A stretch of DNA of 64,000 nt from Salvelinus alpinus (taxonomy: Eukaryota > Chordata > Actinopteri > Salmoniformes > Salmonidae). The stretch is from contig NC_092099.1 of the NCBI RefSeq assembly GCF_045679555.1, positions 11,206,076-11,270,075 on the forward strand, in the 5' to 3' direction. Below are positions 1 through 9,112 of the stretch, one piece after another. The stretch's first letter is position 1. Each line of letters opens with the position of its first letter. The position numbers and the translations under genes were made by a program. Under the pieces are notes generated by a model, which saw nothing but the letters and a program-made list of their open reading frames with translations, had not been told where the DNA came from and did no database searches.

Positions 1-660
1 ATAACTATGGGTAAATTTGACAGGAGAGTTTGAGTGATGAAAGTTGGACAGGGGATCTCAATCGCTGAGTATGAAAAACTTGGACAAACATGAAAAAAAA
101 CTGTTAGGCTATTTTCTGACAACTGTGCTGTTATTATGTGATGTTTAGACTAAAAAACGTTATAAATGTCCCATTTGCGAGATTGACTTGTCATTACAAT
201 AGGCCCTGATAGGCCTACATCTAATTTCAGATTGTTTACAGTAGCCTAGACAAGATGTAGGCAAGATGTAAACTGAACGATTTAGCAGCTTGCTTAGTTC
301 AAATTAACAGACTAATTTATTCAACATGAATAGCGAGGCGATTTCGAGGTAAGAATTGCTTGTGTTAAACACCTATTAAATTGGTTTTCCAGCTCCAGGT
401 AAGCTACACAATCGTAATTTCAACATATTTAGTATCAAATGGTAGCTTACAATGGCATATAAATGAATAGGCAACTTGATGGCGAACAGAGGCAAATGTT
501 TCATTCTCCACATTTAATGTCCCCATAAAAAGAACCACGTGAGGGAATTCTCAGACCCAAAAAACAATAGCTGTAGTGCTCTCTCAACAGACACACGCCA
601 CTCACTCAGCAACAGCCTGCCGCACTGCCTGACAGTCAGCAGCAGGTCACAGTGAAATAT
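1..660. other. 5' flank, no gene recognised
   Basis: AT-rich non-coding sequence without a convincing ORF, RNA gene or recognisable repeat. It runs up to the TA target site of the Tc1-like element that starts at 664. Confidence 0.5.
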
Positions 661-1124
661 ATACTGTACCAGTCAAAAGTTTGAACACAACTACTCATTC
701 AAGGGTTTTTCTTTATTTGTGCTATTTTCTACATTGTAGAATAATAGTGAAGACATTACAACGATGAAATAACACAAATGTAACCATGTAGTAAGCAAAA
801 AAGCATTAAACAAATCAAAATATATTAAATATTTTAGGTTCTTCAAAGTAGCCACCCTCTGCCATGATGACAGCTTTGCACACTCTTGGCATTCTCTCAA
901 CCAGCTTCACCTGGAATGCTTTTCCAACAGTCTTGCTGAGCACTTGTTGGCTGCTTTTCCTTCACTTTGCGGTCCAACTCATCCCAAACCATCTCAATTG
1001 GGTTGAGGTCGGGTGATTGTGAGGCCAGGTCATCTGATGCAGCATTCAATCACTCTCCTTCTTGGTCAAACAGCCTGGAGGTTTGTTGGGTCATTGTCCT
1101 GTTGAAAAACAAATGATAGTCCCA

Positions 1125-1466
1125 CTAAGCGCAAACCAGATGTGATGGCGTATCGTTAAGTGTATCTTGAATTCTAAATAAATCACAGACAGTGTCACCA
1201 GCAAAGCACCCCCGCACCATCACACCTCCTCTTCCATGCTTCACGATGGGAACTACACATGCGGAGATCATCCATTCACCTACTCTGCGTCTCACAAAGA
1301 CACAGCTGTTGGAACTAAAAATCTCAAATTTGGATTCATCAGACCAAAGAACAGATTTCCACAGGTCTAATGTCCATTGCTCGTGTTTCTTGGCCCAAAC
1401 AAGTCTCTTCTTATTATTGCTGTCCTTTAGTAGTGGTTTCTTTGCAGCAATTCGACCATGATTCAC
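1125..1466 (-). pseudogene. Tc1-like transposase fragment (catalytic region)
   Basis: This is the middle of a Tc1 transposase on the minus strand. It shows the first catalytic aspartate motif ([11 protein letters not shown]), preceded by [13 protein letters not shown], then a GRGGVMVRGCFAG block related to the GGGGVMMWGCFAG seen at 18205. The expected C-terminal DPKHTS and PNLNPIEMVWD blocks are disrupted upstream on this strand (950-1110), and the N-terminal DNA-binding part lies beyond the LTR insertion at 4420-4700. It cannot encode a working enzyme. The function is cut-and-paste transposition at TA sites by a DD34E nuclease. Confidence 0.9.
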
Positions 1467-1525
1467 GCAGTCTCATCTATACAGTTGATGTTGAGGTGTG
1501 TTACTTGAACTCTGTGAAGCATTTA

Positions 1526-1530
1526 TTTGG
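1526..1530. repeat. Target-site duplication TTTGG (left)
   Basis: TTTGG just before the 5' LTR is repeated at 4415-4419 just after the 3' LTR. Other Tc1 copies in the window have a single uninterrupted atttatttggg at this point (reverse strand, near 17890), so the duplication is proven internally. Five bp is typical of Ty3/gypsy-type integration. Confidence 0.92.
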
Positions 1531-1854
1531 TGTCACGCCCTGGCCTTAGTATTCTTTGTTTTCTTAATTATTTTAGTTAGGTCAGGGTGTGACATGGGGA
1601 TGTATGTGTTTTTTGTAGTGTCTAGGGTGGTTGTAAGGTTTAGGGGGTTTATTAGAGTAGTTGGGTTTATGTTTAGTATAGAAGTCTAGCTGTGTCTATG
1701 TCGAAGTGTTTTGTGTCAGCACTTATGTTTGTATAGCTTCACGGTCGTCTGTTTTGTTGGTTTGTTTTGTTTTTTCCTTCTTTAAATAAAAAGAAGATGT
1801 ACTTTCCACGCGCTGCGCCTTGGTCCTCTCTCAGTCCCTTTGACGATCGTGACA
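1531..1854 (+). repeat. 5' LTR
   Basis: 324 bp, TGTCAC...GTGACA. It has AATAAA at about 1785-1790 and the block cgctgcgccttggtc near the 3' end, which is also present in the solo LTRs at 5791 and 6359. No TGG-starting tRNA primer site follows directly: the next bases are gaattccccacc. Confidence 0.92.
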
Positions 1855-1937
1855 GAATTCCCCACCAATGCGGGATCAAGCAGCGTGAAAAGCGGCAACA
1901 GGAGCAGCGCAAGGAGGAATGGAAATGGGAGCATAAT

Positions 1938-4079
1938 ATGGACTACACTACGTGGGAGGAGATCGACAGGTGGGCGATCGACCCAGGGCGAGTGCCGGAG
2001 CCAGCCTGGGATTCTCTGGCGCAGTGTGAGGAGGGATACCGGCGAATGGAGGCAGCACGACGACGCGGTAGGAAGCCTGTGAGTCAGCCCAAAAAATTTC
2101 TTGGGGGGGGGCTTAGAGGTAGTGGGCCGAGGGCAGGTAGGAGACCTGCGCCCACTTCCCAGGCTAACCGTGGAGAGCGGGAGTACGGGCGAACACCGTG
2201 TTACGCAGTAGAGCGCACGGTGTCTCCTGTACGTGTTAATAGCCCGGTGCGGGTTATTCTACCTCCCCGCACTGGTAGGGCTAGATTGGGCATTGAGCCA
2301 GGTGTCATGAAGCCGGCTCAACGCGTCTGGTCTCCAGTGCGTCTCCTCGGGCCGGCATACATGGCACCAGCCTTACGCATGGTGTCCCCGGTTCGCCTAC
2401 ATAGCCCGGTGCGGGTTATTCCACCTCCCCGCACTGGTCGGGCGACGGGGAGTATTCAACCAGGTAAGGTTGGGCAGGCTCAATGCTCAAGGGAGCCAGT
2501 ACTCCTGCACGGTCCGGTATTTCCGGCGCCACCTCCCCGCTCCAGCCCAGTACCACCAGTGCCTACACCACGCACCAGGCTTCCTGTGCGTCTCCAGAGC
2601 CCAGTTCCTCCTCCACGCACTCTTCCTGTGGTGTGTGTCTTCGGCCCGGTGCCTCCAGTTCCGGCACCACGCACTAAGCCACCTGTGCGTCTCCAGAGCC
2701 CTGTATGCACTGTTCCTTCTCCCCGCATTAGCCCTGAGATGCGTGTCCCCAGCCCGGTACCACCAGTTCCGGCACCACGCACTAGGCCTAATGTGCGTCC
2801 CCAGGGTCCAGTATGCCCTGTTCCTTCTCCCCGCACTAGCCTGAAGGTGCGTGTCCTTAGCCCGGTGCCTCCAGTTCCGGCACCACGCACCAGGCCTACA
2901 GTGCGCCTATTCCGGCCAGAGCCATCCGTCTGCCCAGTGCCATCTGAGCCATCCGTCTCCCCAGCGCCATCTGAGCCATCCGTCTCCCCAGCACCATCTG
3001 AGCCATCCGTCTCCCCAGCGCCATCTGAGCCATCCGTCTCCCCAGCGCCATCTGAGCCATCCGTCTCCCCAGCGCCATCTGAGCCATCCGTCTCCCCAGC
3101 GCCATCTGAGCCATCCGTCTGCCCAGTGCCGTCTGAGCCATCCGTCTGTCCCGAGCCATTAGAGCCGCCCGTCTGTCCCGAGCCGTCAGAGCCGTTAGTC
3201 AGTCAGGAGCCGCTAGAGCCATTCGTCAGTCAGGATCTGCCAGAGCCGCCAACCAGACAGGATCTGCCAGAGCCGCCAACCAGACAGGATCTGCCAGAGC
3301 CGCCAACCAGACAGGATCTGCCAGAGCCGCCAACCAGACAGGATCTGCCAGAGCCGCCAACCAGACAGGATCTGCCAGAGCCGCCAACCAGACAGGATCT
3401 GCCAGAGTCGCCAACCAGCCAGAATCTGCCAGAGCCGTCAGCCAGCCATGAGCAGCCAGATCCGTCAGCCAGCCATGAGCAGCCAGATCCGTCAGCCAGC
3501 CATGAGCAGCCAGATCCGTCAGCCAGCCATGAGCAGCCAGATCCGTCAGCCAGCCATGAGCCGTCCAGCCAGGATCCGCCAGAGCCGTCCAGCCAAGATC
3601 CGCCAGAGCAGTCATCCAGCCAGGATCCGTCCCTCAGTCCGGAGCTGCCGTCCCTCAGTCCGGAGCTGCCCCTTATCCTGGTGCTGCCCCTTATCCTGGT
3701 GCTGCCCCTTATCCTGGTGCTGCCCCTTATCCTGGTGCTGCCCCTTATCCTGGTGCTGCCCCTTATCCCGGTGCTGCCCCTTAGTCCGGTGCTGCCCCTT
3801 AGTCCGGTGCTACCCCTTAGTCCGGTGCTGCCCCTTAGTCCGGTGCTGCCCCTTAGTCCGGTGCTGCCCCTTAGTCCGGTGCTGCCCCTTAGTCTGGTGC
3901 TGCCCCTTAATCCAGTGGGGTTAATGTGGAGGGTGGCCATTTGGAGGAGGCTACGTAAGCGGGTAGTGACTATGGTGGGGTGGGGACCACGACCAGTGCC
4001 GGAGCCGCCGCCGTGGAGGGACGCCCACCCAGACCCTCCCCTAGACTATGTGCTGGTGCGCCCGGAGTTCGCACCTTAA
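1938..4079 (+). CDS. Proline-rich tandem-repeat protein of the LTR element
   Basis: The open frame extends from 1767 inside the LTR, giving 770 codons. The start at 1938 ([12 protein letters not shown]) is the first methionine inside the internal region and is preferred, giving 713 residues. An acidic, Trp-containing N-terminus ([15 protein letters not shown]) and a basic patch (AARRRGRKP) come first. Next are about 20-residue units of the type [17 protein letters not shown], then 9-residue units PSEPSVSPA (about 3.0-3.13 kb), LPEPPTRQD (3.24-3.41 kb) and SASHEQPDP (3.44-3.55 kb), then 6-residue [12 protein letters not shown] units (3.66-3.91 kb). The C-terminus has a basic RRLRKR stretch. 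There is no zinc knuckle and no enzyme motif. It sits where gag would be and may be a degenerate gag-like protein. The many PxxP motifs could bind SH3-type domains, but function is unknown. The TAA stop abuts the polypurine tract. Confidence 0.65.
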   Translation: MDYTTWEEIDRWAIDPGRVPEPAWDSLAQCEEGYRRMEAARRRGRKPVSQPKKFLGGGLRGSGPRAGRRPAPTSQANRGEREYGRTPCYAVERTVSPVRVNSPVRVILPPRTGRARLGIEPGVMKPAQRVWSPVRLLGPAYMAPALRMVSPVRLHSPVRVIPPPRTGRATGSIQPGKVGQAQCSREPVLLHGPVFPAPPPRSSPVPPVPTPRTRLPVRLQSPVPPPRTLPVVCVFGPVPPVPAPRTKPPVRLQSPVCTVPSPRISPEMRVPSPVPPVPAPRTRPNVRPQGPVCPVPSPRTSLKVRVLSPVPPVPAPRTRPTVRLFRPEPSVCPVPSEPSVSPAPSEPSVSPAPSEPSVSPAPSEPSVSPAPSEPSVSPAPSEPSVSPAPSEPSVCPVPSEPSVCPEPLEPPVCPEPSEPLVSQEPLEPFVSQDLPEPPTRQDLPEPPTRQDLPEPPTRQDLPEPPTRQDLPEPPTRQDLPEPPTRQDLPESPTSQNLPEPSASHEQPDPSASHEQPDPSASHEQPDPSASHEQPDPSASHEPSSQDPPEPSSQDPPEQSSSQDPSLSPELPSLSPELPLILVLPLILVLPLILVLPLILVLPLILVLPLIPVLPLSPVLPLSPVLPLSPVLPLSPVLPLSPVLPLSPVLPLSLVLPLNPVGLMWRVAIWRRLRKRVVTMVGWGPRPVPEPPPWRDAHPDPPLDYVLVRPEFAP
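2930..3911 (+). repeat. In-frame minisatellites, 27-bp and 18-bp units
   Basis: Successive tandem arrays inside the LTR element ORF. A 27-bp unit (gagccatccgtctccccagcg...) is repeated from about 2930 to 3150. A second 27-bp unit (ccaaccagacaggatctgcc...) runs 3238-3410 and a third (gccagccatgagcagccagat...) 3440-3555. An 18-bp unit (ccccttagtccggtgctg and ccccttatcctggtgctg) runs 3665-3911. All unit lengths are multiples of three, so copy-number change keeps the frame. Confidence 0.93.
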
Positions 4080-4090
4080 GGGGGGGGTTA
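4077..4090 (+). other. Polypurine tract before 3' LTR
   Basis: The sequence aaggggggggtta directly precedes the 3' LTR TGTCAC. A purine run here primes plus-strand DNA synthesis in LTR retroelements. The ORF stop codon (4077-4079) overlaps its start. Confidence 0.8.
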
Positions 4091-4414
4091 TGTCACGCCC
4101 TGGCCTTAGTATTCTTTGTTTTCTTAATTATTTTAGTTAGGTCAGGGTGTGACATGGGGATGTATGTGTTTTTTGTAGTGTCTAGGGTGGTTGTAAGGTT
4201 TAGGGGGTTTATTAGAGTAGTTGGGTTTATGTTTAGTATAGAAGTCTAGCTGTGTCTATGTCGAAGTGTTTTGTGTCAGCACTTATGTTTGTATAGCTTC
4301 ACGGTCGTCTGTTTTGTTGGTTTGTTTTGTTTTTTCCTTCTTTAAATGAAAAGAAGATGTACTTTCCACGCGCTGCGCCTTGGTCCTCTCTCAGTCCCTT
4401 TGACGATCGTGACA
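4091..4414 (+). repeat. 3' LTR
   Basis: 324 bp, apparently identical to the 5' LTR except aaatgaaaag where the 5' copy has aaataaaaag. The change destroys the AATAAA hexamer in the copy that should supply poly(A) addition. It is followed by the TTTGG duplication at 4415-4419. Confidence 0.92.
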
Positions 4415-4982
4415 TTTGGGCTGCAATCTGAGGTGCAGTTGACTCTTATCCTCTGGAGCAGAGGTAACTCTGGGTCTTCCTTTCCTGTGGCGGTCCTCAT
4501 GAGAGCCAGTTTCATCATAGCGCTTGATGGTTTTTGAGACTGCACTTGAAGAAACTTTCAAAGTTCTTGAAATTTTCCAGATTGACTGATCTTCATATCT
4601 TAAAGTAATAATGGACTGTCATTTCTCTTTGCTTATTTGAGCTGTTCTTGCCATAATATGAACTTGCTCGTTTACCCAATCTTCTGTATAGCACCCCTAC
4701 CTTGTCACAATGCCTAGATTTTCACACTGTATTCACATCCTACAATACCCTTGTCTGTACATTATGCCTTGAATCTATTCTTCCGCACCCAGAAACCTGC
4801 TCCTTTTACTCTCTGTTTCGAATGCACCAGATGACCAGTTCTTATAGCCTTTAGCCGTACCCTTATCCTACTGTTCCTCTGGTGATGTAGAGGTTAATCC
4901 AGGCCCTGCAGCGCCTAGCTCCACTCCCATTCCCCAGGCGCTCTCATTTCTTGACTTCTGTAACCGTAAAAGCCTTGGTTTC

Positions 4983-5300
4983 ATGCATGTTAACATTAGA
5001 AGCCTCCTCCCTAAGTTTGTTTTACTCACTGCTTTAGCAGACTCTGCCAACCCGGATGTCCTAGTCGTGTCTGAATCCTGGCTTAGGAAGGCCACCAAAA
5101 ATCCTGACATTTCCATCCCTAACTATAACATTTTCCGACAAGATAGAACTGCTAAAGGGGGCGGAGTTGCAATCTACTGCAGAGATAGGGGGCAGAGTTC
5201 TGTCATACTATCCAGGTCTGTGCCCAAACAATTCGAGCTTCTACTTCTAAAAATCCACCTTTCCAGAAACAAGTCTCTCACCGTTGCCTCTTGCTATTGA
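4983..5300 (+). pseudogene. LINE endonuclease domain fragment
   Basis: N-terminal APE-like endonuclease of the LINE. It begins MHVNIRSLLPKF, has the VVSESWL motif carrying a catalytic-type glutamate, and GGGVAIYCR. A stop after TVASCY truncates it, where family members normally continue toward the GDFN motif. The enzyme would nick target DNA to start target-primed reverse transcription. Confidence 0.85.
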
Positions 5301-5790
5301 TCACCTTCTGCCCCCAGCTATGCCCTGGACACCATATGTGAATTGATTGCCCCCCATCTATCTTCAGAGCTCGTACTGTTAGATGAACTAAACTGGGACA
5401 TGCATGCTTAACACCCCGGTCGTCCTACAATCTAAACTAGATGCCCTCAATCTCACACAAATTATCAATGAACCTACCAGGTACAACCCCAAATCTGTAA
5501 AAATGGGCACCCTCATAGATATCATCTTGACCAACCTGCCCTCTAAATACACTTCTGCTGTCTTCAACCAGGATCTCAGCGATCAATGCCTCATTGCCTG
5601 CGTCCGTAATGGGTCCGCCCCTCATCACTGTCAAATGCTCCCTAAAACACTTCAGCGAGCAGGCCTTTCTAATCAACCTGGCCCGGGTATCCTGGAAGGA
5701 TATTGACCTCATTCCGTCAGTAGAGGATGCCTGGTTATTCTTTAAAAGTTCTTTCCTCACCATTCCTGCCCCATTCAAAAAATGTTATAC

Positions 5791-6127
5791 TGTCACTACC
5801 TGAACATAGAGAGCCTTTTATTCTCTATGTTGGTTAGGTCGGGGTGTGACTAGGGTGGGTAATCTAGTTTGTTTCATTTCTATGTTGGCCTGGTATGGTT
5901 CCCAATCAGAGGCAGCTGTTTATCGTTGTCTCTGATTGGGGATCATATTTAGGCAGCCATTTCCCCACTGTGTTTTGTGGGATCTAGTTTTGAGTTAGTG
6001 CATGTAGCACCTCTGTAGTCACGGTTCGTTGTTTTCTTTATTTGTTTTGTTCAGAGTTTCACTGAATAAAATATGTGGAACTCAATGCACGCTGCGCCTT
6101 GGTCCGTTTCTCCACACAATCGTGACA
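5791..6127 (+). mobile_element. Solo LTR (TGTCAC...GTGACA) inside the LINE
   Basis: 337 bp. It has a CCAATCAGAG/CTCTGATTGG inverted pair (5902-5911, 5930-5939), AATAAA near 6065 and the cgctgcgccttggtcc block near 6090. No exact target duplication is visible (left tatac, right tgaac), so an old or rearranged insertion is likely. LINE sequence continues on both sides. Confidence 0.8.
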
Positions 6128-6358
6128 TGAACCAGGAACAGATATAGCACCTTGCTTCACTCCAGGCCTGAACAGCACAAAAACATTATGTGGCGTACTG
6201 CATTAGCATCGAATAGCCCCCATGATATGCAACTTTTCAGGGAAGTTAGGAACCAATATACACAGGCAGTTAGGAAAGCAAAGGCTAGCTTTTTCAAACA
6301 GAAATTTGCATCCTGTAGCACAAACTCCAAGAAGTTCTGGGACACTGTAAACTCCATG

Positions 6359-6705
6359 TGTCACGCCCTGACCATAGTAAGCTGTTTTTTCTCTGTGTTG
6401 GTTGGGGCGTGATAGTGACTTGGGTGGGTCATCTAGGTGTTTTTGTATTTCTATGGTGGCCTGGTATGGTTCCCAATCAGAGGCAGCTGTTTATCGTTGT
6501 CTCTGATTGGGGATCATATTTTGGTAGCCATTTCCTCATTTGTGTTTATGGGATCTTGACTATGTGTAGTTGCCTGTCAGCACTATTTTGTATAGCTTCA
6601 CGTTTTGTTTGTTCATTTTGTTGGTTTGTTCGGTGTTCATTCATTAAAAGAGAATGTACGCATACCACGCTGCGCCTTGGTCTCATTCTAACGACGGACG
6701 TGATA
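6359..6705 (+). mobile_element. Solo LTR with CCATG duplication
   Basis: 347 bp, starting TGTCACGCCC and ending ACGTGATA, bracketed by CCATG (6354-6358 and 6706-6710). Removing it joins actccatg to gagaataagagc in the LINE. It shares the paired CCAATCAGAG/CTCTGATTGG motif (6473-6482, 6501-6510) with the neighbouring solo LTR. Confidence 0.9.
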
Positions 6706-7238
6706 CCATGGAGAATAAGAGCACCTCCTCCCAGCTGCCCACTGCACTGAGGCTAGGAAATACTCACCACCGATAAATCCACGATAATTGAACATTTCAA
6801 TAAGCATTTTTCTACGGCTGGCCATGCTTTCCACCTGGCTACCCCTACCCCGGTCAACCACCCAGCACCCCCCACAGCAACTTGCCTAAACCTCCCCCAT
6901 TTCTCCTTCACCCAAATCCAGATAGCTGATGTTCTGAAAGAGTTGTAAAATCTGGACCCCTACAAATCAGCTGGGCTAGACAATCTGGACCCTCTCTTTC
7001 TAAAATTATCCGCCGCAATTGTTGCAACCCCTATTACTAGCCTGTTCAACCTCTCTTTCATATCATCTGAATCCCCAAATATTGGAAAGCTGCCGCGGTC
7101 ATCCCCCTCTTCAAAGGAGGAGACACTCTAGACTGTTACAGACCTATATCTATCCTTCCCAGCCTTTCTAAGGTCTTCGAAAGCCAAGTTAACAAACAGA
7201 TAACCGACCATTTTGAATCCCACCATACCTTCTCCGTT

Positions 7239-7892
7239 ATGCAATCTGGTTTCCGAGCTGGTGATGGGTGCACCTCAACCATGCTCAAGGTCCTAAACGA
7301 TATCATGACCGCCATTGATAAAAGACAATACTGTGCAGCCGTATTCATTGACCTGGCCAAGGCTTTCGACTCTGTCAATCACCACATTCTTATCGGTAGA
7401 CTCAACAGCCTTGGTTTCTCAAATGACTGCCTCACCTGGTTCACCAAGTTGTTCTCAGACAGAGTTCAGTGTGTCAAATTGGAGGGCCTGTTGTCCGGAC
7501 CTCTGGCAGTCTCCATGGGGGTGCCACAGGGTTCAATTCTAGGGCCGACTCTTTTCTCTGTATACATCAATGATGTTGCTCTTGCTGCTGGGGATTCTCT
7601 GATCCACCTCTACGCAGACGACACCATTCTGTATACTTCTGGCCCTTCTTTGGACACTGTGTTAACTAACCTCCAGACGAGCTTCAATGCCATACAACTC
7701 TCCTTCCGTGGCCTCCAACTGCTCTTAAATACAAGTAAAACTAAATGCATGCTCTTCAACCGATTGCTGCCCACACCTGCCCGCCCGTTCAGCATCACTA
7801 CTGTGGATGGTTCTGACTTAGAATATGTGGACAATTACAAATACCTAGGTGTCTGGTTAGACTGTAAACTCTCCTTCCAAATCCAAAATTAA
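7239..7892 (+). pseudogene. LINE reverse transcriptase domain
   Basis: 217-residue open part of the L2-type LINE protein. The motifs in order are QSGFRAGDGCTST, FIDLAKAFDSVNH (motif A, catalytic D), GVPQGSILGPTLF (motif B), LYADDT (motif C, catalytic DD) and a thumb-like KYLGVWLD. A stop follows at KLSFQIQN, and the C-terminal part continues in another frame to about 8330 (DAVYHRAICFVT). It is catalytically plausible as a domain, but the protein is broken on both sides. Confidence 0.9.
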
Positions 7893-9112
7893 ATCTAGAA
7901 TCGGCTTCCTATTTCGCAACAAAGCATCCTTCACTCATGCTGCCAAACATACCCTCGTAAAACTGACTATCCTACCGATCCTTGACTTCGGCGATGTCAT
8001 TTACAAAATAGTCTCCAACACTCTGCTCAGCAAATTGGATGCAGTCTATCACAGGGCCATCTGTTTTGTCACCAAAGCCCCATATACTACCCACCACTGC
8101 GACCTGTATGCTCTCTTTGGCTGGCCCTTGTTTCATATTCCTCGCCTAACCCACTGGCTCCAGGTCATCTATAAGTCTTTGCTAGGTAAAGCCCCTCCTT
8201 ATCTCAGCTCACTGGTCACCATAGCAGCACCCACCCGTAGCACACGCTCCAGCAGGTATATTTCACTGGTCACCCCCAAAGCCTATTCCATTTGGCCGCC
8301 TTTCCTTCCAGTTCTCTGCTGCCAATGACTGGAACGAATAGCAAAAGTCACTGAAACTGGAGACTCATATCTCCCTCACTAACTTTAAGCATCAGCTGTC
8401 AGAGCAGCTCACATATCATTGCACCTGTACATAGCCCATCTGTAAATAGCCCATCCAACTACCTCATCCCCATATTGTTATTTGATTTTTTTTTGCTCCT
8501 TTGCACCCCAGTATCTCTACTTGCACATTCATCTTCTGCACATCTATCACTCCGGTGTTCAATTGCTAAATTGTAATTACTTCGCCACTACGGCCTATTT
8601 ATTGCCTTACCTCCCTAATCTTTCCTCATTTGCACACACTGTATATCGATTTTTTATATTGTGTTGTTGTTTGTGTCACACTGTTTTGCTTGATCTTGGC
8701 CAGGTCGCAGTTGTAAATGAGAACATGTTCTCAACTGGCCTATCTGGTTAAATAAAGGTGAAAAAAACACACAAAAAAACAACACAAGAAGAAGAAGTAA
8801 AGAGATTCCACAAATGAACTTTTAACAGGGCACACCTGTTAATTGAAATGCATTGTGGGTAACTACCTCATGAAGCTGGTTGAGTGAATGCCAAGATTGT
8901 GCAAAGCTGTCATCAAGGCAAAGGGTGGCTACTTTGAAGAACCTGAAATAAACATTTTGATTTGTTAAAAACTTTTTTGCTTACTACATGATTCCATATG
9001 TGTTATTTCTAAGTTTTGATGTTTTAACTACTTTTCTACAATGTAGAAAATAGTAAAAAATTAAGAAAAACCCTTGAATGAGTAGGTGTGTCCAAACTTT
9101 TGACTGATACTG

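Larger units (their letters stand above)
1531..4414 (+). mobile_element. LTR retrotransposon with a single proline-rich repeat ORF, non-autonomous
   Basis: Two 324-bp direct repeats (1531-1854 and 4091-4414) begin TGTCAC and end GTGACA, flanked by a TTTGG duplication. The 2.2-kb interior has one long + strand frame ending at 4079 and a polypurine tract at 4080-4087. No protease, reverse transcriptase, RNase H or integrase motif is visible, so mobility would depend on enzymes from a full-length relative, probably Ty3/gypsy-like from the 5-bp duplication. The two LTRs differ by one base that I can see, so insertion is recent. It sits in the Tc1-like element in the opposite orientation to that element's transposase. 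Confidence 0.9.
4711..8780 (+). mobile_element. L2/RSg-1-type LINE, near full length but dead
   Basis: The frame contains an apurinic endonuclease domain (4980-5300: HVNIRSLLPK, VVSESWL, GGGVAIYCRD) and a reverse transcriptase (7239-7890: FIDLAKAFDSVNH, GVPQGSILGPTLF, LYADDT). The 3' tail is tgttctcaactggcctatctggttaaataaagg followed by A-rich sequence, the familiar end of salmonid L2/RSg-1-type elements. Stops and frameshifts break the protein (for example after 5298), and two solo LTRs sit inside. It is inserted in the Tc1-like element at a cttgtcacaa site. Confidence 0.88.
664..9112 (-). mobile_element. Tc1-like DNA transposon, split by nested insertions
   Basis: The left end reads ctgtaccagtcaaaagttt and the right end is its near-inverse (aaacttttgactgatac), each next to TA as expected for Tc1/mariner integration. 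The element's own sequence is 664-1530, 4420-4710 and about 8781-9112, roughly 1.5 kb in all, the usual size for fish Tc1 elements. The pieces are collinear with the other copies in this window (17275-18768, 39975-41295). The interruptions are an LTR element with a 5-bp target duplication and an L2-type LINE. The transposase is on the minus strand and is dead. Confidence 0.9.

Noticed and set aside
1767-1937. N-terminal 57 codons of the long LTR-element frame as coding
   Set aside because: They start within the LTR, around its poly(A) signal, and probably upstream of or within R, so the transcript is unlikely to include the first methionine.
3230-3940. 236-residue minus-strand Gly/Ser/Arg-rich ORF
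   Set aside because: It is the antisense shadow of the tandem repeats in the LTR element. Repeats of 3n length keep several frames open.
7239-7892. Cellular reverse transcriptase or telomerase-like gene
   Set aside because: Motifs and the 3' tail are those of an L2-type LINE, with stops on both sides.
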